From: an uncultured Caulobacteraceae bacterium
GTDB taxonomy: Bacteria; Pseudomonadota; Alphaproteobacteria; Caulobacterales; Caulobacteraceae
Direction of reading: 5' to 3'
NCBI GenBank assembly: GCA_946480495.1
Contig: CAMLKO010000040.1
Location: 1 to 7,970 of the forward strand
Length of the DNA: 7,970 nt
The position numbers were made by a program, and so were the translations under genes. The notes under the pieces are model-generated. The model was given only the letters and a program-made list of their open reading frames with translations. It made no database searches and was not told the DNA's origin. The number at the start of each line of letters is the position of its first letter. Within the stretch, counting starts at the first letter, position 1. This document shows, in pieces, positions 1 through 6,535 of the stretch.

Positions 1-572
1 AGCTTTTCCAGCGCCGGGCCGCCCGGGTAGGGCAGGCCCAGGCTCTTGGCGATCTTGTCGAAGGCCTCGCCGGCCGCGTCGTCGATGGTCGAGCCCAGCC
101 TGCGGCAGGCGCCGACGCCCGCCACCTCGAGCAGCTGGCAGTGGCCGCCTGAGACCAGCAGCAGCAGGAAGGGATAGGGAATATCCGCCGACAGCCGCGC
201 CGAGACCGCGTGGCCCTCGAGGTGGTTGACCGCCACCAGCGGCAGGTCGCGCGCCAGCGCCACGGCCTTGCCGAACGACAGCCCGACCATCACCCCGCCG
301 ACCAGACCCGGCCCGGCGGTCGCCGCCACGCCGGTAAGGTCGCCGTAGCCGACGCCGGCCTCGTCCATGGCCCGCGCCACGATGGCGTCGATGACCTCGA
401 CGTGGGCGCGCGCCGCGATCTCCGGCACCACGCCGCCATAGGGCGCATGTTCGGCGATCTGGCTCGCCACCACCGACGATAGCACCTCGACGTGGCCATC
501 GTCGGCGCGGCGCACGACGGCCGCGGCGGTCTCGTCGCAGCTGGTCTCGATGCCGAGGACGGTCATGGTCAT
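1..572 (-). CDS. tsaD: TsaD, tRNA N6-threonylcarbamoyladenosine (t6A37) synthase subunit, 3' end cut off by window edge
   Basis: TsaD (older names Gcp, YgjD) transfers the threonylcarbamoyl group from TsaC's product onto A37 of tRNAs that read ANN codons; in bacteria it works with TsaB and TsaE in the cytoplasm. The visible 190 codons begin [20 protein letters not shown], the classic N-terminus of this ASKHA-fold family. They continue with [12 protein letters not shown] (46-57), the metal-binding NHLEGHA motif (His117 and His121), the nucleotide-binding LLLLVSGGH stretch (136-144) and [13 protein letters not shown] (164-176). Usual length is about 340-360 residues, so a little over half is present. 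Two in-frame ATGs compete as start, at 572 and 566; the second gives MTVLGIETS, which is equally typical, so the start is uncertain by two residues. The gene is divergent from hemC across a 51-bp gap. No frameshift or missing motif is seen. Confidence 0.97.
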   Translation of the reverse strand, partial: MTMTVLGIETSCDETAAAVVRRADDGHVEVLSSVVASQIAEHAPYGGVVPEIAARAHVEVIDAIVARAMDEAGVGYGDLTGVAATAGPGLVGGVMVGLSFGKAVALARDLPLVAVNHLEGHAVSARLSADIPYPFLLLLVSGGHCQLLEVAGVGACRRLGSTIDDAAGEAFDKIAKSLGLPYPGGPALEK

Positions 573-623
573 CAGCGCTGACTATTATTTGCAGGCGCCT
601 CTGTCACGCTGTAGCGGGAACGC
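573..623. other. Divergent tsaD/hemC intergenic region
   Basis: This 51-bp gap is the only space between two divergent genes, so it must hold both promoters unless one lies inside the opposite gene. It contains the locally AT-rich patch ACTATTATTT (581-590), unusual in this GC-rich window. A candidate hemC promoter is listed separately. On the minus strand, AATAAT (589 to 584) resembles a sigma-70 -10 box about 11 nt from the tsaD ATG, but no convincing -35 lies at normal spacing, so the tsaD promoter is not assigned. No strong Shine-Dalgarno sequence precedes either start. Confidence 0.6.
589..615 (+). promoter_or_regulatory. Candidate housekeeping-sigma promoter for hemC
   Basis: TTGCAGG (589-595), a 12-nt spacer and GCTGTAGC (608-615) resemble the Caulobacter housekeeping promoter consensus TTGACGS-N10-14-GCTANAWC, matching 5 of 7 positions in the first box and most of the second. 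If it is used, transcription would begin near 622, only a couple of bases before the hemC ATG at 624, giving a leaderless or nearly leaderless mRNA. That agrees with the lack of a good ribosome binding site. The match was made by eye and is imperfect; chance similarity is possible. Confidence 0.3.
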
Positions 624-1565
624 ATGGCCTCGCCCGTCGTCCGCATCGGAACCCGCGCCTCCAAGCTGGCGCTCGCGCAGTCGGGCATGATGCAGCGGCG
701 TATCGCCGCCGCGCTCGGCGCGCCCGACCGTCCCGACGAGGTGGCGCCGCTCGTCCACATCACCACCACCGGCGACCGCATCCAGGACCGCCGGCTGCTC
801 GAGATCGGCGGCAAGGCGCTCTTCACCAAGGAGATCGAGGAGGCGCTGCTCGACGGCCGCATCGACGCCGCCGTCCACTCGATGAAGGACGTGCCGGCCG
901 AGCTGCCGCCGGGCCTCGTCATCGCCGCCATCCCCGAGCGCGAAGACCCCCGCGACGCCTTCCTCTCGCACAAGGCGAAGACCCTCGACGACCTTCCCGC
1001 GGGTTCGGTCGTGGGCACGGCCTCCATGCGCCGTCAGGCCCAGACCCTGCACCGGCGGCCGGACCTGAAGGTCATGGTCCTGCGCGGCAATGTCGACACG
1101 CGGCTGGCCAAGCTGGAAGCCGGCGAGGCCGACGCCATCCTGCTCGCGCTTTCGGGCCTCAAACGCCTGGGCCTGGGCGACCTGGCATCGTCGCTGCTCG
1201 ACCCGATCGAGGCGCCGCCCGCCCCCGGACAGGGCGCGCTCGCCATCGAGACCCGCGAAGGGGACGCCAACGCGCCCTGGCTCGCCGCCCTGCGCCATGC
1301 GCCCACCACGCTCGCCGTCGCCGCCGAGCGCGGCGCCCTCTTTGCGCTGGAAGGCTCCTGCCGCACGGCCATCGGCGCGCACGCCCGGCTGGAGGGCGGA
1401 ACGCTATCGCTGATCGTCGAGGCGCTGACCCCCGACGGCGCCCGCCGTTTCCGCCGGCAGGGCGAGGTCCAGGCCGCCGACGAAGCCGCCGCCCGGGCGC
1501 TGGGGCTCGAACTCGGCGCCCAGGTGCGGGCCGAGGGCGGTGAGGCCCTTGTGCTAAACGATTGA
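624..1565 (+). CDS. hemC: Hydroxymethylbilane synthase (porphobilinogen deaminase)
   Basis: HemC condenses four porphobilinogen molecules into the linear tetrapyrrole hydroxymethylbilane in the cytosol, the third step of heme synthesis counting from 5-aminolevulinate. The 313-residue length is normal. The N-terminus VRIGTRASKLALAQS (6-20) is the family signature. HSMKDVP (85-91) carries the catalytic aspartate Asp89, and the basic segment GTASMRRQAQ (131-140) and LRGNVDTRLAKL (153-164) bind the cofactor and growing chain. LEGSCRTAIGAHA (242-254) supplies Cys246, the residue that covalently holds the dipyrromethane cofactor. The ATG at 624 puts the signature a few residues in, as in relatives. 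It heads the plus-strand hem cluster; hemD follows, with its chosen start 32 nt after the hemC stop. Confidence 0.98.
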   Translation: MASPVVRIGTRASKLALAQSGMMQRRIAAALGAPDRPDEVAPLVHITTTGDRIQDRRLLEIGGKALFTKEIEEALLDGRIDAAVHSMKDVPAELPPGLVIAAIPEREDPRDAFLSHKAKTLDDLPAGSVVGTASMRRQAQTLHRRPDLKVMVLRGNVDTRLAKLEAGEADAILLALSGLKRLGLGDLASSLLDPIEAPPAPGQGALAIETREGDANAPWLAALRHAPTTLAVAAERGALFALEGSCRTAIGAHARLEGGTLSLIVEALTPDGARRFRRQGEVQAADEAAARALGLELGAQVRAEGGEALVLND

Positions 1566-1597
1566 TCGAACGCGCCAAACAGCCCAGTTTGAGCTTT

Positions 1598-2305
1598 ATG
1601 GCGAGAAAGCCCCTCACCGTCTGGATCACCCGGGCCGAACCCGCGGCCTCGGAAACCGCCGAGCGCGTGGCCGCGCACGGGCATGCGCCGCTCGTCCAGC
1701 CGCTGTTGACGCTCGAGCGCCTGCCCCACCCGCAGATGGACCTGCACGACGTGCGCGCGCTCGCCTTCACCAGCGCCAACGGCGTGCGCGCCTTCGCGGC
1801 CGCCTCGCCCGAGCGCGGTTTCCGCGTCTTCGCCGTGGGCGCCGCCACCGCCGAGGCCGCCAAGGCCGCCGGTTTCCGCTCGGTGCTGTCAGGCGACGGG
1901 GACGTCGCCGCGCTCGCCGCCCGCATCGCCACCCGCAGCCTGGAACTGCGCGGCGGCGTGGTGCTGAACCCCGGCCCGGTCGAGCCGGCCGGCGACCTCG
2001 TCGGCGCGCTGCAGAAGGCGGGGGTCGAGGCCCGCGCGCTTGCCCTCTACGACACCGTGCCCGCGCCCCTCGATCCGGCCTTCCTGGAGGGCCTGTCGAA
2101 GATCGACATCGTCCTGCTTCACTCGCCCAAGGCCTCAAAGGTGCTGGCCAGGATCCTGCGCAAGCATCCGGCCCCCCACCTGCGGGCGGTTTGCCTGTCG
2201 AAAGCGGTGGCCCGGCCGCTGGCGAAAATTGAACTGGCGGGTGTGGCGTCGAGCCCTATTCCGGTCGAAGCGGCCTTGCTTAATCTGCTAGACAGGAAGG
2301 CCTGA
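1598..2305 (+). CDS. hemD: Uroporphyrinogen-III synthase
   Basis: HemD closes and rearranges hydroxymethylbilane to uroporphyrinogen III, directly using HemC's unstable product, which explains the gene order. From the ATG at 1598 the protein has 235 residues, normal for this poorly conserved two-domain fold. Recognisable segments are VWITRAEPAASETA near the N-terminus (8-21), FTSANGVRAF (57-66), the interdomain NPGPVEPAGDLV (124-135), ALYDTVPA (149-156) and LLHSPKAS (173-180), all at the places expected in HemD. The frame is also open upstream to a TTG at 1562 that overlaps the hemC stop (TTGA). I prefer ATG 1598 because it leaves about seven residues before the first conserved strand; the 12-residue extension looks unrelated to the fold. 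Neither start has a strong ribosome binding site. Confidence 0.93.
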   Translation: MARKPLTVWITRAEPAASETAERVAAHGHAPLVQPLLTLERLPHPQMDLHDVRALAFTSANGVRAFAAASPERGFRVFAVGAATAEAAKAAGFRSVLSGDGDVAALAARIATRSLELRGGVVLNPGPVEPAGDLVGALQKAGVEARALALYDTVPAPLDPAFLEGLSKIDIVLLHSPKASKVLARILRKHPAPHLRAVCLSKAVARPLAKIELAGVASSPIPVEAALLNLLDRKA

Positions 2306-2337
2306 GATAATCGCCTGAGGTAGCCGCCGAAGCGTTC

Positions 2338-3201
2338 ATGACCGTAGCGCCCGACCCGACCGAGATTTCGCCGCCGGATTACCCCGGCGCCTATGAACGC
2401 CCGCGCCGGCGCGGCATGGGCGGCGGCTGGGTCGTGGCGCTGTGCCTGGGAAGCCTGCTGGCCGGGGCCGCGGCCGGCGCCTACGTCTGGAGCATCCGGC
2501 CGTTCAAGCACGGGGCGAGCCTGGTTGCGGTCGCTCCCGCCGCCCGCGCGCCCGTCGAGGCCGCCGAGCCCGTCCCGCCGGCGGAGCCTGTCGCGCCGGC
2601 TGCGACTTCCACCGACGTCACCGGCCTGGAATCCCGCGTCCAGGCGCTGGAGACCTCGCAGAACCGCACCGTCGACGCCGCGGCCGCGGCGCTGGCGTCC
2701 GCCCTGCTGGCCGAGGCCGCCGACAGTTCGCGCCCCTTCGACCGCGAACTGGCGGCGCTGGAACGGGTCCTGCCCCTGTCGCCCGACGCCGCCGCCCTTC
2801 GCCGCCTCGCCCAGACCGGCGCGCCGACCAAGGCCGCCCTCGCCGCCGGGTTCGATGACGCCGCGGCCCGCGCCTCCGTCGCCGCGCGCGATCCGGGCGA
2901 GCGTGCCGGCTTCTTCGACCGCCTGGGCTATGCGCTGGCCAACATCGTCACCATCCGCCGCGTGGGCTCGCTGAAGGGCGACATGCCCGACGCCGTGCTG
3001 GCCCGCGCCGAGCGGCTGGTCGCCGACGGCGACATCGACGGCGCGCTCACCACCCTCAACGCCCTGCCGCCCAAGGCGAACGCCGCGATGGCCGACTGGC
3101 GGATCGGGGCCGAGCGCCGCGCCGCCATCGACCGGCGCGTCGCCGCCATCCGTGCGACCGCGCTCGCCAACCTCGCCGCCGTCTCGAGGCCGGCGACATG
3201 A
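2338..3201 (+). CDS. Mitofilin/Mic60-type inner-membrane protein (COG4223 type)
   Basis: This 287-residue protein has a proline-rich cytoplasmic N-terminus, a basic RPRRR stop (21-25), one transmembrane helix (about 31-51), a Pro/Ala-rich linker (66-92), a short predicted coiled coil (about 94-125) and a helical C-terminal domain. The C-terminal part, with IVTIRRVGSLKGD (203-215), DAVLARAERLVADGDIDGAL (218-237) and the ending around WRIGAERRAAIDRRV (254-268), has the pattern of alphaproteobacterial mitofilin proteins. These are homologues of mitochondrial Mic60, which shapes cristae and contacts the outer membrane. Placement between hemD and a HemY-type gene is the usual alphaproteobacterial context. 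The coiled coil is short and the protein smaller than longer homologues of about 400 residues. Its last codons overlap the next start by 4 nt. Function in this organism is inferred: envelope or membrane organisation. Confidence 0.82.
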   Translation: MTVAPDPTEISPPDYPGAYERPRRRGMGGGWVVALCLGSLLAGAAAGAYVWSIRPFKHGASLVAVAPAARAPVEAAEPVPPAEPVAPAATSTDVTGLESRVQALETSQNRTVDAAAAALASALLAEAADSSRPFDRELAALERVLPLSPDAAALRRLAQTGAPTKAALAAGFDDAAARASVAARDPGERAGFFDRLGYALANIVTIRRVGSLKGDMPDAVLARAERLVADGDIDGALTTLNALPPKANAAMADWRIGAERRAAIDRRVAAIRATALANLAAVSRPAT

Positions 3202-4721
3202 TCCGCACCACCATCGTCATCGTCTTCTTCGCCGCCGTCGCCATCGCGGTGCTGGCCATGACGGGCGACGCGGGCAGCGCGACCCTGACCTGGCTTGGCT
3301 GGCGGGTGGACATGACCGCCGCGACCGCCGCCCTGCTGGTCCTCTTCGCCGCGCTCGCCGCCACCATCTTCTGGCGCGGGCTGATGTGGCTGCTGGACGC
3401 GCCCGCGCGCGCCGCCCGCGCGCGCGAGCGCAACCGCCGCAAGCAGGCCGGCGAAGTGCTGGCGCGCGGCTTCCTCGCCGCCGCCGCCGGCGACGGATCG
3501 GAGGCCCGCCGCCTGGCCCAGAAGGCCGCCGTGCTGGCCGAGGATTCCCCCGCGCTCGTGCGCGTGCTGGCCGCCCAGGCCGCCGAGGCCGCGGGCGACC
3601 TTCCCGCCGCCCAGGCCGCCTACTCGGCCATGCTGGGCTTCGCCGAGATGCGGCTGGCCGGCCACAAGGGAATGATGCAGACGGCGCTCGCAGAAGGCGA
3701 CAAGGCCGCCGCGCTCCGCCACGCCCAGAGCGCCTACGAGCTCACCCGCACCGCCCGCTGGGCCTGGCGCGCGGTGCTGGAATCCAAGCTGGAAGCCGCC
3801 GACTGGTCCGCCGCGCTGGACCTCGTGAAGGGCGCGCTGGAACGCAAGATCGTCACCCCGATCGTGGCCGAGCGCGCCCGCGCCGCGCTGCTCGCCGCCT
3901 CGGCAGCCGGACTGGAAGGCGCCGAGGACGACCGCACCCGCGCCCAGGCGCTGGACTACGCCCTGCAGGCCGCCCGGCTGCAGCCCGGCTTCGCGCCCGG
4001 GGTGGTGATGGCCGCCCGCCTGCTCGCCGCCGACGGCAAGGTCGGCCGCGCCTCCTCCATCATCGAGCAGGCGTGGAAGGAAGCGCCCCACCCGGCGCTC
4101 TGGCTCGCCTACCGCGACCTGCGCACCGACGAGACGCCGCGCGAACGCGCCGCGCGGCTGGCCGGCCTGGCCTCGATGAGCCCCGAGGCGCGCGAAAGCC
4201 GCATCCTCAGCGTCGAGCAGGCGCTGATCGCGGGCGATCCCGCGTCGGCGCGCGAGGCCGCCCGGCCCTTGGGCGCGGAAGATCCCACCGCCCGCATCGC
4301 CGGCCTGATGGCCCGCGTCGCCTTCGCCAACGGCAACCCCGACGAGGCCCGCGCCTGGATCGCCCGCGGCGCCGGCGCCCCGCAGGAGCCCGACTGGTCC
4401 GACCTCGACCCGGAGGGCCGCGCCTTCGCCTACAATCGCGACGACTGGGCGCGGCTGGTCGCCACCTACGCCGAGACGGGCGAGCTGATCCACCCGCGTC
4501 TGGAGCGCCACGAACGCGCGCTCAGCGAGCTGCCGGAACTGCCGGTCTCCTACGTGGAGTCGACCCCCTTCGTCCGCGCGGCCGAAACCGGCGCGCCGGT
4601 CATGCCCATCCCCGACGACCCGGGCCTGGGCGAGCTCCTTCAGCCCACGGTGGGCGAGCCGGCGCCGCGACGTCTGGGCCTTCGCCGCCGCTTGGCAAGC
4701 GCCCCCCGCGCGTCTAAATAG
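3198..4721 (+). CDS. hemY: HemY-type membrane tetratricopeptide protein (COG3898 type)
   Basis: This 507-residue protein matches the HemY of proteobacterial hem operons. Two N-terminal membrane helices (about 4-22 and 41-66), separated by a short loop containing TWLGWRVDM (31-39), make up the HemY N-terminal domain. A basic stretch follows (RAARARERNRRKQ, 71-83), then a long alanine-rich helical repeat region of TPR type (about 85-430), for example GDLPAAQAAYSAMLG (133-147) and GDKAAALRHAQSAYEL (167-182). The tail is acidic/proline-rich and ends in a basic RRLGLRRRL. The start ATG overlaps the upstream stop (ATGA), indicating translational coupling. Despite its name it has no flavin motif and is not the Bacillus HemY oxidase; its biochemical role in heme synthesis is unproven. 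A scaffold for the heme enzymes or the Mic60-type partner is an inference. Confidence 0.9.
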   Translation: MIRTTIVIVFFAAVAIAVLAMTGDAGSATLTWLGWRVDMTAATAALLVLFAALAATIFWRGLMWLLDAPARAARARERNRRKQAGEVLARGFLAAAAGDGSEARRLAQKAAVLAEDSPALVRVLAAQAAEAAGDLPAAQAAYSAMLGFAEMRLAGHKGMMQTALAEGDKAAALRHAQSAYELTRTARWAWRAVLESKLEAADWSAALDLVKGALERKIVTPIVAERARAALLAASAAGLEGAEDDRTRAQALDYALQAARLQPGFAPGVVMAARLLAADGKVGRASSIIEQAWKEAPHPALWLAYRDLRTDETPRERAARLAGLASMSPEARESRILSVEQALIAGDPASAREAARPLGAEDPTARIAGLMARVAFANGNPDEARAWIARGAGAPQEPDWSDLDPEGRAFAYNRDDWARLVATYAETGELIHPRLERHERALSELPELPVSYVESTPFVRAAETGAPVMPIPDDPGLGELLQPTVGEPAPRRLGLRRRLASAPRASK

Positions 4722-4738
4722 CCCCCTCCCGAAGGCGG

Positions 4739-4814
4739 GCCGCCATAGCTCAGCCGGTAGAGCGGCGCATTCGTAATGCGTAGGTCGGGTGTTCGAGTCA
4801 CCCTGGCGGCACCA
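4739..4814 (+). tRNA. tRNA-Thr (anticodon CGT)
   Basis: A full cloverleaf can be folded by hand. The acceptor stem is GCCGCCA (4739-4745) paired perfectly with TGGCGGC (4804-4810), followed by discriminator A and an encoded CCA (4812-4814). The D stem is GCTC/GAGC, the anticodon stem GCGCA/TGCGT with one G-T pair, and the loop TTCGTAA has anticodon CGT at 4772-4774. The T arm is GGGTG-TTCGAGT-CACCC. It reads ACG codons, frequent in a GC-rich genome. The G1-C72 and C2-G71 pairs fit threonine identity. U36 and A37 make it a standard t6A substrate. It begins 17 nt after the hemY stop; a small CCCG-AAGG-CGGG hairpin abuts its 5' end (4728-4739). No separate promoter is evident, so it may be processed from a hem-cluster transcript. 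Confidence 0.98.
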
Positions 4815-4880
4815 CTTCCCGCGGTGCGAATGCAATTGTACCGGCGCGTCACCATCTCTCGGCGATTGGCAGAGTAACCC
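4815..4880 (+). other. tRNA-to-rlmN spacer without a clear terminator or promoter
   Basis: The 66 bp between the tRNA and the rlmN start contain a weak 6-bp hairpin (about CGGTGC with GTACCG, one G-T pair) that lacks a T tract, and a CAATTG palindrome. I found no convincing intrinsic terminator and no promoter matching the alphaproteobacterial consensus. Read-through from the hem cluster into rlmN is therefore possible but not shown. Confidence 0.45.
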
Positions 4881-6038
4881 GTGAGCGTCACCCTCGACCT
4901 TTCCCGCGCGACGAAAGCGCCCGCGCCCGCCGCGCCCGTGAACCTGACCGGTCTCACGCGGGCGCAGCTGTCGGCCGCGCTGGTGGAGAGCGGGGCGGTT
5001 GAGCCGGCGAAGGCGAAGATGCGCGGCGGCCAGATCTGGCGCTGGGTCCAGCACTTCGGGATCACCGACTTCGAGCGGATGACCGACATCGACAAGGCCA
5101 CGCGCGCCCGGCTCGCCGAGCATTTCACGCTGGCCCGGCCCGAGATCGTCGAGCGGCAGGTCTCCAAGGACGGCACGCGCAAGTGGTTGATCCAGACCGC
5201 GCCCGGCATCGAGATCGAGAGCGTCTTCATCCCAGGCGTCGGACGGGCCGGGGCGCTGTGCGTGTCGAGCCAGGTGGGCTGCACGCTCAACTGCACCTTC
5301 TGCCATACCGGCACCCAGCCGCTGGTGCGCAACCTGACGGCGGCCGAGATCGTGGCCCAGGTGCAGGTGTGCCGCGACGACCTCGGCGAATGGCCCTCGC
5401 CCAAGGAGGACCGGCAGCTCTCCAACGTCGTCTTCATGGGCATGGGCGAGCCGCTCTACAATCTCGATGCGGTCGCCGACGCCATGGAGATCATCAGCGA
5501 CAACGAGGGCATCGCGCTGTCGCGGCGGCGGATCACGGTCTCGACCTCCGGCGTGGTCACGGAGCTGAAGGCGCTGGGCGAGCGGACCCAGGCGATGCTG
5601 GCCGTTTCCCTGCACGCCACCAACGACGAACTCCGCGAAAAGCTGGTGCCGCTGAACAGGAAGCACCCCATCGCCGAGCTGATGGCCGCGATCCGCGCCT
5701 ATCCGGGGCTGTCGAACGCGCGGCGGGTGACCTTCGAGTACGTGATGCTGAAGGGCGTCAACGACAGCCCGGCCGACGCCAAGGCGCTGGTGAAGCTGGT
5801 CCAGGGCATCCCGGCCAAGATCAACCTGATCCCGTTCAACCCCTGGCCCGGCAGCCCTTACGAGTGCTCCGACTGGGGGACGATCGAGGCCTTCGCGGCG
5901 ATCCTGAACCGCGCCGGCTACGCCTCGCCGATCCGCACGCCGCGCGGGCGCGACATCCTCGCCGCCTGCGGCCAATTGAAGTCGGAAAGCGAGAAGTTGC
6001 GGGCCAGCGCGCGGCGAAAGCTCGCAGCCGCTGGCTAG
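4881..6038 (+). CDS. rlmN: RlmN, dual-specificity 23S rRNA A2503 / tRNA A37 C2-methyltransferase
   Basis: RlmN is a radical-SAM enzyme that methylates C2 of A2503 in 23S rRNA and, in E. coli, of A37 in a subset of tRNAs, supporting translational accuracy. The 385-residue protein has the whole set of catalytic residues. CTLNCTFC binds the 4Fe-4S cluster through Cys134, Cys138 and Cys141. Cys127 in [10 protein letters not shown] and Cys363 in ILAACGQL match the two catalytic cysteines, with spacing like that of E. coli Cys118 and Cys355. MGMGEPLYN is the SAM-binding GEP motif, and [11 protein letters not shown] and [13 protein letters not shown] are further family blocks. The start is GTG at 4881, giving [11 protein letters not shown] ahead of the conserved LTGLTRAQL region; a weak AGAG lies upstream. 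It follows tRNA-Thr by 66 bp. Nothing is missing or unusual in the active site. Confidence 0.98.
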   Translation: MSVTLDLSRATKAPAPAAPVNLTGLTRAQLSAALVESGAVEPAKAKMRGGQIWRWVQHFGITDFERMTDIDKATRARLAEHFTLARPEIVERQVSKDGTRKWLIQTAPGIEIESVFIPGVGRAGALCVSSQVGCTLNCTFCHTGTQPLVRNLTAAEIVAQVQVCRDDLGEWPSPKEDRQLSNVVFMGMGEPLYNLDAVADAMEIISDNEGIALSRRRITVSTSGVVTELKALGERTQAMLAVSLHATNDELREKLVPLNRKHPIAELMAAIRAYPGLSNARRVTFEYVMLKGVNDSPADAKALVKLVQGIPAKINLIPFNPWPGSPYECSDWGTIEAFAAILNRAGYASPIRTPRGRDILAACGQLKSESEKLRASARRKLAAAG

Positions 6039-6106
6039 CAAGGCGATTCTCGCCCACATCTTTCTCGTCAACGCTGACGTTTGAAGCCCAAGAGACCCGC
6101 GCGCCC

Positions 6107-6532
6107 ATGAACCAGCTGCAATCCCCGGAGATTCAGGCCTTCGCCACCGGCTTTCCGCTGACCCTGCTGCACGCGGGGCTGACCATGCTGTTCCTGATCG
6201 TGGGCGCGGGCGTCTACATCCTGCTCACCCCGCAGAAGGAGATCCGGCTGATCCGCGAGGGCAATGTCGCCGCGGCCGTGTCGCTCGGCGGCATGCTGGT
6301 GGGGCTCGCCATTCCGCTGGCGGTGTCGCTCAGCGCCTCGACCTCGGCGGTGGAGATCGGGCTTTGGGGCGCGGCGACCATCGCCGTGCAGCTGCTGGTC
6401 TTTCGCCTGACGGACCTCGTGCTGCACGGGCTGCCCAAGCGCATCCAGGATGGAGAGATGGCCGCGGCCGCGCTGCTGGTCGGGGTCAAGCTCGCCACCG
6501 CCATCATCCTTGCGGCGGCCATGGCCGGTTAG
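6107..6532 (+). CDS. DUF350 family integral membrane protein (YjfL-like)
   Basis: This 141-residue protein consists almost wholly of four predicted membrane helices (about 14-38, 54-77, 82-105 and 118-139). The conserved DUF350 core is visible as IRLIREGNVAAAVSLGG (46-62) running into MLVGLAIPLAVSLSAS (63-78). DUF350 has no established biochemical function. The frame is open far upstream through the rlmN region, but only the ATG at 6107 gives a sensible membrane protein; the upstream part is an arginine- and proline-rich out-of-frame reading of rlmN. It lies 68 bp after the rlmN stop, and the protease gene begins 3 nt after its own stop, so those two are very probably co-transcribed. The rlmN-DUF350 gap holds a 5-bp CGTCA/TGACG hairpin but no clear promoter or terminator. 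Confidence 0.93.
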   Translation: MNQLQSPEIQAFATGFPLTLLHAGLTMLFLIVGAGVYILLTPQKEIRLIREGNVAAAVSLGGMLVGLAIPLAVSLSASTSAVEIGLWGAATIAVQLLVFRLTDLVLHGLPKRIQDGEMAAAALLVGVKLATAIILAAAMAG

Positions 6533-6535
6533 AGT

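Noticed and set aside
585..1382. A 265-codon minus-strand open frame opposite hemC.
   Set aside because: It is antisense to an unmistakable hemC, has Arg/Gly-rich composition typical of a mirror frame, and shows no family motif.
1562..1597. Upstream TTG start for hemD overlapping the hemC stop.
   Set aside because: The added 12 residues do not resemble HemD N-termini; ATG 1598 places the first conserved strand at the usual distance. It cannot be wholly excluded because neither start has a clear ribosome binding site.
3152..4717. A 521-codon plus-strand frame overlapping hemY in another phase.
   Set aside because: Its product is almost only Arg, Pro, Gly and Ala, whereas the hemY frame gives the expected membrane helices and TPR-like repeats.
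4728..4739. Hairpin CCCG-AAGG-CGGG after hemY as a transcription terminator.
   Set aside because: The stem is only 4 bp, there is no T tract, and its 3' arm includes the first base of the tRNA.
4739..4814. The tRNA 3' end as an attachment site for an integrated element.
   Set aside because: The tRNA is complete and followed directly by the housekeeping gene rlmN; no integrase or repeat of the tRNA 3' end is visible in the window.
4821..4842. Hairpin and CAATTG palindrome between the tRNA and rlmN as terminator or operator.
   Set aside because: The stem is about 6 bp with a wobble pair and a 10-nt loop, no T tract follows, and a 6-bp palindrome is expected by chance.
2928..6071. A minus-strand open frame of more than 1000 codons running antisense to the mitofilin, hemY, tRNA and rlmN genes.
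   Set aside because: In very GC-rich DNA stop codons are rare in the frame opposite a coding frame. The predicted product is a low-complexity Arg/Gly/His/Ala-rich chain, crosses a tRNA gene, and lies opposite well-recognised genes.
6073..6086. Inverted repeat CGTCA/TGACG upstream of the DUF350 gene as an operator.
   Set aside because: The arms are only 5 bp and no promoter boxes were found around it.
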